64,000 nucleotides of DNA, taken from NCBI GenBank assembly GCA_035547425.1, contig DASZUU010000049.1, forward strand, positions 124,001-188,000, read 5' to 3'. The number at the start of each line of letters is the position of its first letter. Positions within the stretch are counted from its first letter, which is position 1. Position numbers and translations under genes: made by a program. This DNA comes from Alloacidobacterium sp035547425 (lineage in GTDB: Bacteria; Acidobacteriota; Terriglobia; Terriglobales; Acidobacteriaceae). The notes beneath the pieces were generated by a model. That model worked only from the letters and a program-made list of their open reading frames with translations. It ran no database searches and was not told the DNA's origin. Below, one piece after another: positions 33,496-41,277 of this stretch.

Positions 33496-34158
33496 CTATA
33501 GCCTTTCCGGAAAGCCGTATTCTTCCGACTTCCTGTTGAAGACTCCGCGAATAATTTCGTCCGGATCTTCGACACCGATGCGCGCAAGCAACAGCAACCC
33601 GTACAAGATGGTGTCGGCAACTTCGAGGGCAACCTTCCGCCGCGCCTCCAGGACGTTTCCGAAAGCGCGATCCGGCTCATTGATGCTTTTAACGCATGTC
33701 TCCAGGCGCTTCAGCTTCTTCGCCGCATTCGCCGCCTCGCCGGCTTCGCCGGCCATCGCACCGGCCCACTCCAGCGCCGTCCACTCTTCCAGCCCGCCTG
33801 GATGCCACCGTGCGCATCGCTCGAGATTCACGCGGAATACTTCCTCGAAAGTCAGCGCCTCATGCTTCTGCTCCTCGAAAGTCGGCGACTGCCGCCGCTC
33901 CATACCGCCTTCCGCTTTCTGCAGCTCCGCAAGGACGATACGAGGCGTATGGATGAGCTTCAACAGACGATCGTTCTCGGCCTGCAGTTCGAGCACTCGC
34001 TCACGCTGCTCAACCGCACATTTCACCGAATTAGGAGCTGCAGAATCTGCGCACCATCCAGCCCACTCTTTCCTTAAAACCGCCAGTGCCTCATCGGACG
34101 GCGTTTCGCGAAAACAACTGCGGATAACATCATCAAACGCCTGATCTCTGTAGCTCAT
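33496..34158 (-). CDS. MazG-like NTP pyrophosphohydrolase
   Basis: 220 residues; ATG overlaps the upstream stop (ATGA). The C-terminal half carries the all-alpha NTP-PPase pattern: EWAGAMAGEAGEAANAAKKLKR (the ExxExx acidic helix), then ALEVADTILYGLLLLARIG with the conserved E..D, and ends FNRKSEEYGFPERL, typical of phage MazG-like proteins. The N-terminal 90 residues are a helical extension with a coiled coil. It may clean nucleotide pools or break alarmones during infection. Confidence 0.8.
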   Translation of the reverse strand: MSYRDQAFDDVIRSCFRETPSDEALAVLRKEWAGWCADSAAPNSVKCAVEQRERVLELQAENDRLLKLIHTPRIVLAELQKAEGGMERRQSPTFEEQKHEALTFEEVFRVNLERCARWHPGGLEEWTALEWAGAMAGEAGEAANAAKKLKRLETCVKSINEPDRAFGNVLEARRKVALEVADTILYGLLLLARIGVEDPDEIIRGVFNRKSEEYGFPERL

Positions 34159-34418
34159 ACCGACAAGCCGCCTTCCTGCCGAGCCAGGCGCTCCGCTTCT
34201 GCCTCGCTCACAATCTTCAGCTCAATGCCTATCAGGTCATCGAACCGAATAGTGATGCCCTCGAACCCGGCATGCGCCTGGACAACTTCCGAGGGACTGA
34301 TAACGACGTGATCTTTGCCCATCTTGCGCATGAGCAGAGCAGCAATCTTGTGCCACTGATCGTGCATCGATCGCGTCACTGGATGGTTTGGATTCAGTTC
34401 ACTCACTTTGCCTTCCAT
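34155..34418 (-). CDS. Small early protein (87 aa)
   Basis: ATG 34418 with GGAGCGGAT upstream. MEGKVSELNPNHPVTRSMHDQWHKIAALLMRKMG (shown shortened) then DHVVISPSEVVQAHA and a C-terminal Glu-rich helix. Small phage proteins with HDQWHKI.A..M.K occur in early regions; the function is unknown. It overlaps the MazG-like gene by 4 bp. Confidence 0.68.
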   Translation of the reverse strand: MEGKVSELNPNHPVTRSMHDQWHKIAALLMRKMGKDHVVISPSEVVQAHAGFEGITIRFDDLIGIELKIVSEAEAERLARQEGGLSV

Positions 34419-34460
34419 ATCCGCTCCGTCGACAAGGCAGGCCCGGCCAACGGAACTTTT

Positions 34461-34643
34461 CTAAAAAAGACTTTCCTGCTTTGCCGCCGGCAGAGATGCA
34501 GGTTTCGATTCCGCCAGCTTGGCGAGACATACAAGGCACGCGCCACGCCTGCCATCATGGACCGAGTGCATCGTTGGCTGGTGACACTTGTTGCACCAAA
34601 AGGACGCTTCCACCGTGCTCTTCGTGAAATGCTCAGGCATCAT
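34461..34643 (-). CDS. Zinc-ribbon microprotein (60 aa)
   Basis: ATG 34643 (MMPEHFTKSTVEASFWCNKC), preceded by AGGAG at the right distance. CNKCHQPTMH and CLVCLAKLAE supply two CxxC pairs for one zinc ion. The longer frame to 34784 overlaps the next gene. It is one of the Cys-rich microproteins of this operon. Confidence 0.65.
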   Translation of the reverse strand: MMPEHFTKSTVEASFWCNKCHQPTMHSVHDGRRGACLVCLAKLAESKPASLPAAKQESLF

Positions 34644-34803
34644 GTAGCTCCTCATCTCCGCGGTCCGCAACCTCTTCCGCACATTCTTCGCAATAAAGGA
34701 CACGCTCTTTCGTATCCACCACGCCGTAATCGCCGGCGGCAATTTCTGTATCGCAGCCATGACACGCAGAGAGGTAGGCAACAATCTGCTTAACGAGCGG
34801 CAT
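34633..34803 (-). CDS. Zinc-ribbon microprotein (56 aa)
   Basis: ATG 34803 (MPLVKQIVAYLSACHGC) with GAAGGCG upstream. CHGC and CEEC are 23 residues apart and form a zinc ribbon; the C-terminus is acidic (ADRGDEELHDA). It overlaps both neighbours in the style of the operon. Confidence 0.65.
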   Translation of the reverse strand: MPLVKQIVAYLSACHGCDTEIAAGDYGVVDTKERVLYCEECAEEVADRGDEELHDA

Positions 34804-34969
34804 GCTTCGCGCCTTCTTTCTGGCGTACTGCGTCAGCGCGCGCCTTCCAGTCCAGCCAGCAGTCGCAACGCCTGGCTCCATTCGCATCCACGATCCAGCC
34901 ATCCTCACAAAAACCGCATCGGTTCCAGGGTGGCGCCTCGTACGTCTTTTTACGTTTGCGCTTTGTCAT
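34790..34969 (-). CDS. Zinc-ribbon microprotein (59 aa)
   Basis: This small gene starts at ATG 34969 behind a strong AAGGAGGATCGC; the ATG overlaps the preceding stop. The product begins MTKRKRKKTYEAPPWNRCGF, has CGFCEDGW and RRCDCWLDW, and ends GAKHAAR. Two Cys pairs suggest zinc; the basic N-terminus could bind nucleic acid. Confidence 0.68.
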   Translation of the reverse strand: MTKRKRKKTYEAPPWNRCGFCEDGWIVDANGARRCDCWLDWKARADAVRQKEGAKHAAR

Positions 34970-35274
34970 GCGATCCTCCTTCCGTGCTTGATCCTCCGGA
35001 ACGCCAGCTCCACCAGCCGATCCACCCTGTTTCCGCGCATCGGAATCGCCATCGACCGAGAGAGCTTTCTCTCGCCGCCCTTCTTACTCGCGCCCCACGC
35101 AACAATGGCGCGTTTCATGGCCGTCGGCGACAGGCTGCGGAAATTGCAATTCTCGCCCGCAACCGTCACTCGCTTTTTCGCCGACAACCTGTCAAACCAA
35201 TCCCGCACGCGAAGCGATTCCGACGACACATACACTCGCTCCATCCGCAAAGCGGGAATCTGGTAGCCGCTCAC
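34966..35274 (-). CDS. Basic early protein (102 aa)
   Basis: GTG 35274 overlaps the ASCH gene stop (GTGA). The protein is Arg/Lys-rich (SESLRVRDWFDRLSAKKRVTVAGENC...MKRAIVAWGASKKGGERKLSR, in part), with possible HTH-like helices. No family was recognised. Confidence 0.62.
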   Translation of the reverse strand: MSGYQIPALRMERVYVSSESLRVRDWFDRLSAKKRVTVAGENCNFRSLSPTAMKRAIVAWGASKKGGERKLSRSMAIPMRGNRVDRLVELAFRRIKHGRRIA

Positions 35275-35663
35275 TCTGCAGCTCCGATCAGCTCATCCGG
35301 AACATCAAAAAATCCCAACGCGCCTTTGCATGGAATTGGAGTTTTGAAAGCTACAGGATTGGCAAGGACAAACCCATATCTCCCGAAGAACCATGGACTC
35401 GTGCTGTAGATCGCGCAGCCAACGATGTCGACCTTGCCGACGATGTGTCCGCACGCCTCCTTGACATCCAACAGCGACGGAGAATCGCCTGCGATGCGAT
35501 CACAAAAGGATAGGGCGTCTTCAATTTCCCCGTTATTCCACCATTTGCTGGCGTGCAAAAGCACAGTGCCGCGAAAGCTGGTGCGCCAGTCGCGGTTCTC
35601 GACATCCTTCCCGCCATGCAGGATGAACCACCACCACGGCGCTCGTACGCTGAGAGCTTTCAT
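35271..35663 (-). CDS. ASCH-domain protein
   Basis: 130 residues. The start MKALSVRAPWWWFILHGGKD followed by VENRDWRTSFRGTVLLHASK is the signature of the ASCH/PUA-like RNA-binding fold (S..QPW...I..G.K..E.R). GHIVGKVDIVGC fills the third strand. Phage ASCH proteins may bind RNA or modified nucleosides; the exact role is unknown. It is tightly coupled to both neighbours. Confidence 0.82.
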   Translation of the reverse strand: MKALSVRAPWWWFILHGGKDVENRDWRTSFRGTVLLHASKWWNNGEIEDALSFCDRIAGDSPSLLDVKEACGHIVGKVDIVGCAIYSTSPWFFGRYGFVLANPVAFKTPIPCKGALGFFDVPDELIGAAE

Positions 35664-35962
35664 GCGCCCACCTCATCGTCATCCGCCTCATCGTCATCCG
35701 CCTCATCACCATCAAAATCCTCGACAAAGCAGCAGCACTCGCCAGCGCGGCATTCAGAACACACTTCCCGTCGGCGGCAATTTTTGCAATTCAGCAGATC
35801 CTCTGAATCGAAAAAACGCGTGCCGCAGACAGAGCAAGGAATCCCGTTTTCAACGACCTCGGCCTTTTCTGCTCCCATTTGCGAGACCAAAAAACTATGC
35901 CGAGGACACATGCCGCCGGCAGCCGCCAGCTTGTCGCATCCGGAAAATGAGCAGCCTGCCAT
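35660..35962 (-). CDS. Cys-rich zinc-binding protein with acidic repeat tail
   Basis: About 100 residues; ATG 35962 (MAGCSFSGCDKLAAAGGMC) has GAGGGGAG upstream, and ATG 35980 is an alternative. Cys pairs: CSFSGC, CPRH, CSVCGTRF, CKNCRRREVCSEC and CCC. The tail GDEADDDEADDDEVGA is encoded by a 15-bp tandem repeat (35669-35712 region). It probably holds two or more zinc ions. Confidence 0.65.
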   Translation of the reverse strand: MAGCSFSGCDKLAAAGGMCPRHSFLVSQMGAEKAEVVENGIPCSVCGTRFFDSEDLLNCKNCRRREVCSECRAGECCCFVEDFDGDEADDDEADDDEVGA

Positions 35963-35976
35963 TACGCGAGCTCCCC

Positions 35977-36579
35977 TCATGCCATCTCCTGCGGCGTCTC
36001 GTTATCCAGCGCCTGTGCGCGTGCGGCCGCCGGCGCAGAAAATCCCTGGTAATGAGCGAACCGCGGAATCGAGCGCTCCTCGGTATCGCGCCATTGCAGC
36101 AGCTCTCTGGGCCGCAGGTCCTCTTGCGCGATCATGAAGCCGATGATCGCCTGCAGCTTGCCGACTTCGCGCTCGAGCATCGTACGGTTCGACCGCGGCG
36201 CACTGCTGTTATGGCGATCCCACCCGTGGCGCACAACGCGACCTATGGATTCAGCAACACGCCCGCATTGCTCGGCAATCATGCCCAGCCGCTCCAGCTC
36301 GTCCACCTGGAGAGCCTTGGCGCCGACTTCGCCCTGCCTCATCTCCTCGAGCTGGCGCTCCAGGCGCTCGCGCAGCCTCTTCTCCCGATCGCATTCGAGC
36401 TTCAGCTCGCCGCCTGCTTCGATCGCACGCTGCAGGTCGATATCGCGATTCCGCAACACCTGCTCTACAGCCCACAGCTGCCGAGGCAAAGTGAACAGCG
36501 ACCGCACGCCGTTCTTGCACAATTCATCCCACCACTCACGCAACCAGCCCCTCATTCCCTCTCTCCTCCGCTCTTTCAT
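35977..36579 (-). CDS. Coiled-coil early protein (200 aa)
   Basis: ATG 36579 overlaps the upstream stop; a second ATG at 36555, behind GGAGGAGAGAGG, is a good alternative start. A basic N-terminus with Trp residues (WLREWWDELCKNG) is followed by a long coiled coil (DREKRLRERLERQLEEMRQGE) and a C-terminal segment with RDTEERSIPRFAHYQGFSAP. No family was recognised. Confidence 0.62.
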   Translation of the reverse strand: MKERRREGMRGWLREWWDELCKNGVRSLFTLPRQLWAVEQVLRNRDIDLQRAIEAGGELKLECDREKRLRERLERQLEEMRQGEVGAKALQVDELERLGMIAEQCGRVAESIGRVVRHGWDRHNSSAPRSNRTMLEREVGKLQAIIGFMIAQEDLRPRELLQWRDTEERSIPRFAHYQGFSAPAAARAQALDNETPQEMA

Positions 36580-36848
36580 TCACCGCCAACGTCCTTCCAG
36601 CTCAACCGCGCAGCCTTGCCGCGCTTCTCCTGCCGCGCCTGCGCCAGGTCCTCGACCAGCGGCTGCAGGTGCGCGAGCATCATGTCCTCGACATCCTTCG
36701 GCGCGATCGCATCATCCACCGAGAGCGCTCCGTCGCCGGCACGCATCACAATCACCGCCAGGGCCCCACTTTCTTTGCGAAGCCAATCTGTGTACGCGAC
36801 GATGGAGCCGGTCCTCTCCCAATGTCGATCCTTCTTTCGCTGCGCCAT
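36576..36848 (-). CDS. Small early protein (90 aa)
   Basis: MAQRKKDRHWERTGSIVAYT, then LRKESGALAVIVMRAGDGALSVDDAIAPKDVEDMM (shown in part) reads like a compact alpha/beta protein. Its ATG directly follows the stop of the acidic Cys-rich gene (TGAATG). No family was recognised. Confidence 0.62.
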   Translation of the reverse strand: MAQRKKDRHWERTGSIVAYTDWLRKESGALAVIVMRAGDGALSVDDAIAPKDVEDMMLAHLQPLVEDLAQARQEKRGKAARLSWKDVGGE

Positions 36849-36989
36849 TCAACACTCCGGACCAAACGGCTCATCGTCTTCATCGCAGTAGCAATTGCTG
36901 CACTCGACACAGCCCCCGCAGTCTTCGCAGAAGGCCTCATCACCGTGGCCGCATTCCACTTCGCCGTCTTCGTCGATATAGGGCATCAT
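36849..36989 (-). CDS. Acidic Cys-rich microprotein (46 aa)
   Basis: Starts at ATG 36989, overlapping the upstream stop (TGATG). The product, MMPYIDEDGEVECGHGDEAF then CEDCGGCVECSNCYCDEDDE, has eight Cys in 46 residues and about a third acidic residues. Two CxxC pairs plus extra Cys suggest a metal site. It fits exactly between its neighbours. Confidence 0.6.
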   Translation of the reverse strand: MMPYIDEDGEVECGHGDEAFCEDCGGCVECSNCYCDEDDEPFGPEC

Positions 36990-37168
36990 TCACCTGCCGT
37001 AGCTTCTGCCGGCTTCTGCAGAGCTGCCTTTTCGGTCAGCTCGCGCAGCGCCTGCCGCGCCGGATGGAGCGGCCCCAAAAACGGCGCCAGCGACTTATCC
37101 GCATCCTGCAATCCGCGCAGATACGCTTCATGCGCCACCAAGCCATAGAGCTGCGATTGCACCGCCAT
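36986..37168 (-). CDS. Small early protein (60 aa)
   Basis: ATG 37168 (MAVQSQLYGLVAHEAYLRGL) overlaps the upstream stop (TGATG), with GGAAGC upstream. It is helical: DADKSLAPFLGPLHPARQALREL. No family was recognised. Confidence 0.58.
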   Translation of the reverse strand: MAVQSQLYGLVAHEAYLRGLQDADKSLAPFLGPLHPARQALRELTEKAALQKPAEATAGE

Positions 37169-37503
37169 CACGCTTCCATACACCCAAAGAAGCACGGAAT
37201 GCTGTTTTCGGCGACGAGCTCGTCAAGATACGCGTGGAGAGACAACGTCTCACCAAAGCCGTCATCATCACGCTCCACGTAGATCGTCTTCTTTTCGAGG
37301 TCCTCATCAGAAAGCGCAAACGGATAGCCAGGTTCAATTTCAAATTCTGCTTTCATCGCAGCGATGCCTTCCGGCGTCTCCTCGTAGCCGTAACATGCTG
37401 CCATTGCTTTCAGCGCCTCATCTTCTGAAGTCGCGGCAAACCATTCGCCGCCGGCCATCTGAAAGACTTGAGCCATACTCTTGCTGTCAACTGTGTCAGC
37501 CAT
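37168..37503 (-). CDS. Small early protein (111 aa)
   Basis: MADTVDSKSMAQVFQMAGGE, then WFAATSEDEALKAMAACYG, PGYPFALSDEDLEKKTIYVERDD and FGETLSLHAYLDELVAEN: a mixed alpha/beta protein, acidic. It lies 3 bp downstream of the 37507 gene. No family was recognised. Confidence 0.65.
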   Translation of the reverse strand: MADTVDSKSMAQVFQMAGGEWFAATSEDEALKAMAACYGYEETPEGIAAMKAEFEIEPGYPFALSDEDLEKKTIYVERDDDGFGETLSLHAYLDELVAENSIPCFFGCMEA

Positions 37504-37506
37504 CGC

Positions 37507-37980
37507 TTATTCCTCCTCGGCAGATTCCGGTGACCTTGGCGGCCAAGCCTCATCCGCTTTTTCGTCAGCGGCCGCCTCAGCCTCTGCATGCACGCCCTGT
37601 TCGCGCATGAACTTTTCAAAGTCACGGTGCGCAGCAAACAGGTTCAACTGCTTCTCTGCATCCGTCATCGGCTCTTTACGCACAATCTCGCCCGTGTCGA
37701 GCCGCACGATACGCTTATAACCTTCCTGCGGAGCATGGAACTGGACAGCGCAACGGACCATGCGCTCTTCCAATCGGTCGCGGATCGCTCTCGAAAGCTC
37801 CCGCTGCTCTTCCTCGAGACCGACCTGTTTGTCCTTAAACTCCTTCATCGCCGCGGTACGCGCTTTAGACAACGCGTCGATCTGGCTAACCGTCTCGCCG
37901 AGAGCGCGGCCGCGGCGCTGTACTTCTTCGTCTGTCAATACGCAGGACAACTTCATCTCCAGCGTTGCGTAACTATTCAA
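37507..37980 (-). CDS. Coiled-coil early protein
   Basis: 157 residues from TTG 37980, chosen because AGGAGGG lies just upstream; ATG 37956 (MKLSCVLTDEEVQRRG) is an alternative. A long helix (AMKEFKDKQVGLEEEQRELSRAI) is followed by CAVQFHAPQEGYKRIVRLDTGEIVRKEPM (in part), a helical-hairpin-plus-strand pattern seen in uncharacterised phage early proteins. The C-terminus is acidic. Confidence 0.6.
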   Translation of the reverse strand: MNSYATLEMKLSCVLTDEEVQRRGRALGETVSQIDALSKARTAAMKEFKDKQVGLEEEQRELSRAIRDRLEERMVRCAVQFHAPQEGYKRIVRLDTGEIVRKEPMTDAEKQLNLFAAHRDFEKFMREQGVHAEAEAAADEKADEAWPPRSPESAEEE

Positions 37981-38303
37981 CTCAACCCTCCTGCAGACAA
38001 CCAATGCTCGAGAGCGATTCCGCTCTCGAGACCAAGCCACGCGCAGCCACACAGGACCAACCCCAGAAAGAGCCAGCCCAGCTGCGAAAGCAGCCGGGCC
38101 CAGGCCTCTGTGCTTGGCACGCGTGGCGACGTCGTTCGATTCACTGGCTCCAGTCCGCGAAGCTCGCAATAGCAATCGCGGCAATAGAAGCTCTCGCCGA
38201 CGCGCACTGTTGCTTTCGCATCACGGCCGCGCGTATCGCAATTGGGCTGCCAGCAAATCATTCCTCCGTTACAAAACTCAAAATGAAACACATCCTCAGT
38301 CAT
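37977..38303 (-). CDS. Zinc-finger protein with C-terminal membrane helix
   Basis: 108 residues from ATG 38303 (MTEDVFHFEFCNGGMICWQP) with GAGGGGAAGG upstream. Cys positions CNGG.ICW..NC and FYCRDCYCEL suggest zinc. Residues about 72-95 are a TM helix (LGWLFLGLVLCGCAWLGL). The combination of zinc site and membrane anchor is unusual for an early phage protein. Confidence 0.62.
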   Translation of the reverse strand: MTEDVFHFEFCNGGMICWQPNCDTRGRDAKATVRVGESFYCRDCYCELRGLEPVNRTTSPRVPSTEAWARLLSQLGWLFLGLVLCGCAWLGLESGIALEHWLSAGGLS

Positions 38304-38491
38304 GCCGCCCTTCCCCTCTTCCGCTTCCGCGGACGCAAAAACTGATGAAAGTAAAGCCGCTGGCACGCGTAGGCCGTGCATACCGTGCGTGTATGGTTCA
38401 ACCACACGCACTTGTCGCCGTCCGGAGTCGCGCAGGAGTCTCCGTGGCAGCCGCAGTAGCGGCACGTCCCCGGCACCGGCGGCTGCATCAT
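38300..38491 (-). CDS. Zinc-ribbon microprotein (63 aa)
   Basis: ATG 38491 overlaps the upstream stop (TGATG). MMQPPVPGTCRYCGCHGDSC then PDGDKCVWLNHTRTVC and a basic tail (RPRKRKRGRAA). CRYCGCHGDSC...C..........C is a pattern seen in small phage zinc proteins. Confidence 0.66.
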   Translation of the reverse strand: MMQPPVPGTCRYCGCHGDSCATPDGDKCVWLNHTRTVCTAYACQRLYFHQFLRPRKRKRGRAA

Positions 38492-38784
38492 TGCACCTGC
38501 GCGCCTTCTTCCAGCGATTCGCCGGATCTGCTTGGCACGTCCACCGGAGCGCACACAATCGGCGCCTGGTCTTCATCGCCGTTTGAGAGCTCGCAGTCAA
38601 CGTGATCCACTTTCAGCAGCAAATACTGGTAGGCAGCGTTAGCGCGTGCGAGCCGGCGAGTAGCGAAATACTGCAGAACGTTGAAGCCCATCAGGATCAC
38701 CGCCAGGCAGCCGGCTGCGCCCAGGGCAAAAGAAGAGCGCCGCCGGCGCGGAAGATTGGCGCGACGTCGAGCAAAAGACCTCAT
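38488..38784 (-). CDS. Single-TM early protein (98 aa)
   Basis: A basic N-terminus (MRSFARRRANLPRRRRSS) precedes one TM helix (FALGAAGCLAVILMGFNVLQYF) and a polar C-terminus with Cys. The positive-inside rule places the N-terminus in the cytoplasm. Its start overlaps the ParB-like stop. No family was recognised. Confidence 0.65.
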   Translation of the reverse strand: MRSFARRRANLPRRRRSSFALGAAGCLAVILMGFNVLQYFATRRLARANAAYQYLLLKVDHVDCELSNGDEDQAPIVCAPVDVPSRSGESLEEGAQVQ

Positions 38785-40577
38785 GCTTTGCCGCCTTTCT
38801 TCGCAGCTTTCTTAGCTGGCTTGAGCTTTGCGAAGCGGGCTTTCTGAGCGGCTGCAATCCGCTTCTTGGCCTCTGGGCTGAGCCTCACCGGCTTTGCATG
38901 GGCGCCCTTCTTTGCGGGCTTTTCGATGTCCTTCTTAGGCTCCTGGACGGTAGCTGGCACTGAAAGGCTTTTCGCAATCCCGTCTGCGTCGATACCGAAA
39001 AATTTCGCTACCTCCCACAGCTCTTCGCGGTCGCCTTCTGGGCGTTCCCAGTGCCATTCGTAGACACGCAGGCCGTCGAAGCACTGCCTGTCGAGAACAA
39101 CAGCGGTCAACTTTTCTGCCGGAGCAGTCAGCACCCACTGGCTGAATCCCCGCCTCCATCTCTCCCAATCTTTGCCGACAGGCTGGATCGCATGCGCCTG
39201 GCAAAATTGCTCATCCACGCCTGGATCACAATAGAGCAGCAACTTCAAAGCGGTAACGGCCGTGAGCGGCTTCGCCTTGATCGCGTCATATACAGCCTTA
39301 CGGATCAGCGGTTCGGAGGCCATATACGCCTTTTGCCCTGCCTCACGCGCCTTGCGCCGCTCCTCGCTGTTCTCGTTCGGCGGGGACGACCTGCGATCTG
39401 CTGGCTGCGTGATCTCGTGCTTGTGCGTCTTGCATTTCTGGTTCACGCAAACGGTCTTAAAGACGCCCTCTTCCGTGACGCCGCGATGCGTATCTGGGCA
39501 GCTGCCCTTCTTCGCCTCGACCCATTGACCCTGCTTGAAGGTCGTCTTCTCGAGCACGCTGCCTTCCTTGATCGGCAGCGTCGAGCGCGACGTAGAAAGC
39601 TTAAGCACTGTGCTGCCGCTCTCGGCCGCCTCTTTCACGGTGAGCTTCACGAATGCTTTTTTCTTCGCTTCGTAGCAGCGTGGATCCGTGCAGGTGTCTT
39701 CCTTGGACGTCAGATCGCCGAAGAGGACCGCGTTGCTGCCGACGCGCTTCGGACAACTCGTGCAGGCGCCGGCAGTGGGAACGAGAGCCGCATCATCGAG
39801 AGCCCAGGCCGCGTCTTTGAGAGACAGCGTGATGTTATTCGCAATCCACTCGCGGACCTCTTTCTCGGTCGCTACTCGATACCAGTCGCTCTCCGAGCCT
39901 TGGATGTTGGCGATCGCGCGCTTCAGCTTTTCTGCGACCGTCTTGCCGGAGGCGGACTTGCGATAGTCGACCGCAAAGACGATCGCCCGCTCCTGATCTT
40001 CCGGCTGCAGCCTGGCAATCAGCAGCGCAACCTCGAGGCTCAGGAAGCCTTGACGCATAACATCCTGAGCCTCGGGTATGAGGGAGAGCAGCTTGATACG
40101 TTGCACGACGTAACGCAACGTCTTACCAGCCTTCAGGGCGACAGTGCTCGCATGATCCTCCATGCTGGCGAACACGCTGCCGCCGTTCCAGCCCATCTGT
40201 TCGATCAGAAGCTTGTAGCCTTCCGCCTCTTCCATCGGGCTGAGGTCGACGCGCTGCAGGTTGTCGACGACGGCGTAATCGAGAGCTTCCGCATCGGACA
40301 ACTCCCGGATGATCGCCGGCACCGAGCCGAGGCCCGCGAGCTTGGCAGCCTGGAAGCGCCGTTCGCCGGCAATAATCTCGTAACGCTGCTCATCGCCGCC
40401 CACAGGCGACCAGCCCGGCCGCACCGTGATGGGATTGGTGATGCCCATCTGCTTGATCGAGGTAGCCAGCTCGGCAAGCTGCGCTTCGTCGAAATGCTTG
40501 CGCGGATTCACCGGACTGGGATCAAGCAGAGAGATCGAGATCAGCATGACCTCGGAAGTATGCGCAGTAGTCGTCAT
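38781..40577 (-). CDS. ParB-like nuclease/partition-family protein with zinc-ribbon middle
   Basis: 598 residues. Residues about 11-105 are a ParB/Srx N-domain: ISLLDPSPVNPRKHFDEAQLAELATSIKQMG (in part), GERRFQAAKLAG (the GERR box) and DNLQRVDLSPMEEAEGY. A ParB-like HTH domain follows. A central Cys-rich segment (CTSCPKRVGSNAVLFGDL, CTDPRCYEAKKKAF, then CVNQKC) looks like a zinc site, and the C-terminus is Lys/Ala-rich (PEAKKRIAAAQKARFAKLKP). No ParA is encoded, so a role in gene regulation or replication is more likely than plasmid-style partition. It is the largest early gene, third from the right end. Confidence 0.85.
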   Translation of the reverse strand: MTTTAHTSEVMLISISLLDPSPVNPRKHFDEAQLAELATSIKQMGITNPITVRPGWSPVGGDEQRYEIIAGERRFQAAKLAGLGSVPAIIRELSDAEALDYAVVDNLQRVDLSPMEEAEGYKLLIEQMGWNGGSVFASMEDHASTVALKAGKTLRYVVQRIKLLSLIPEAQDVMRQGFLSLEVALLIARLQPEDQERAIVFAVDYRKSASGKTVAEKLKRAIANIQGSESDWYRVATEKEVREWIANNITLSLKDAAWALDDAALVPTAGACTSCPKRVGSNAVLFGDLTSKEDTCTDPRCYEAKKKAFVKLTVKEAAESGSTVLKLSTSRSTLPIKEGSVLEKTTFKQGQWVEAKKGSCPDTHRGVTEEGVFKTVCVNQKCKTHKHEITQPADRRSSPPNENSEERRKAREAGQKAYMASEPLIRKAVYDAIKAKPLTAVTALKLLLYCDPGVDEQFCQAHAIQPVGKDWERWRRGFSQWVLTAPAEKLTAVVLDRQCFDGLRVYEWHWERPEGDREELWEVAKFFGIDADGIAKSLSVPATVQEPKKDIEKPAKKGAHAKPVRLSPEAKKRIAAAQKARFAKLKPAKKAAKKGGKA

Positions 40578-40590
40578 TGCGCACCGCCTT
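40574..40590. repeat. 17-bp junction repeat, copy 1 (second copy at 40846-40862)
   Basis: TCATTGCGCACCGCCTT is identical in both places, each spanning a stop/start overlap and encoding the tail GGAQ. The two copies flank exactly one gene. Confidence 0.75.
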
Positions 40591-40849
40591 TCGCCTTGAC
40601 GAGTTCGGGGTAATAACGTTCAAGAAAATACAAATCCCACTGCGCAACCGTCTGCAGATGCTCAAGCGAACGGCCTTCACTCTTGGCGATAGCTTTCTCT
40701 GACTGCTTGCAGATATCGCAGTGATGGTGAGGATCGATACGGCGATGCTCTTCGAAGGAAGCTTTTAACCCTTCGAGCAATTCAGTTGGGTATTTTCTAC
40801 CCGGCTTGATATTGCGATGCCATGGACCCGGCGTATGATTTGCGCTCAT
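40574..40849 (-). CDS. Small early protein (91 aa)
   Basis: MSANHTPGPWHRNIKPGRKY starts with the HTPGPW motif common in short phage proteins; HHHCDICKQSEKAIA may bind metal. The end KGGAQ and the overlap with the next ATG are encoded by a 17-bp sequence repeated at the end of the neighbouring gene. No function can be assigned. Confidence 0.65.
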   Translation of the reverse strand: MSANHTPGPWHRNIKPGRKYPTELLEGLKASFEEHRRIDPHHHCDICKQSEKAIAKSEGRSLEHLQTVAQWDLYFLERYYPELVKAKGGAQ

Positions 40850-41220
40850 TGCGCACCGCCTTCCGAGCTGGCCACAAGAGGCCGGGAGCCGAAATCGAAC
40901 GTGTCCAGGAAGAAGAGAATTCGCTCCGTGAAAGTCGCAGTGCGAGCTTTTTCACCGCCAACGAGATCCCCATGCTGCATCGGAGACTCGCTGACGGTGG
41001 CACCTTGCCGGGAGCGCACCGACAAGCCTGGCCGCGGACCGGGTCGGTCCGCAGAGCGCTCGGAAGTCTCGGCCGAAGCCGGCGCATCTTCCGTGGCGCT
41101 GATCTGTTGTAAAGTTTCCGGCTGTTCGCCGGCCGCGGTGGCAACGGCGTCTCTTCCGTTGCACCAGAAATCCTCCGCCCCAGCAGTGGAAAGCGAAGGT
41201 ACTGCCTGTAAATTGCCCAT
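40846..41220 (-). CDS. First gene of the early operon (124 aa)
   Basis: MGNLQAVPSLSTAGAEDFWC, Ala/Glu/Ser-rich and probably disordered, with a C-terminal TERILFFLDTFDFGSRPLVAS. It lies 58 bp downstream (leftward) of a strong hairpin. Its end EGGAQ shares DNA with the next gene's end. No family was recognised; it could be a host-takeover or antirepressor protein judged from position only. Confidence 0.6.
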   Translation of the reverse strand: MGNLQAVPSLSTAGAEDFWCNGRDAVATAAGEQPETLQQISATEDAPASAETSERSADRPGPRPGLSVRSRQGATVSESPMQHGDLVGGEKARTATFTERILFFLDTFDFGSRPLVASSEGGAQ

Positions 41221-41277
41221 GGCTACGCTCCTCAGGTGCTTCGAGAAGCAACTGATAGGAGCGCAAAAATGCCAAAA

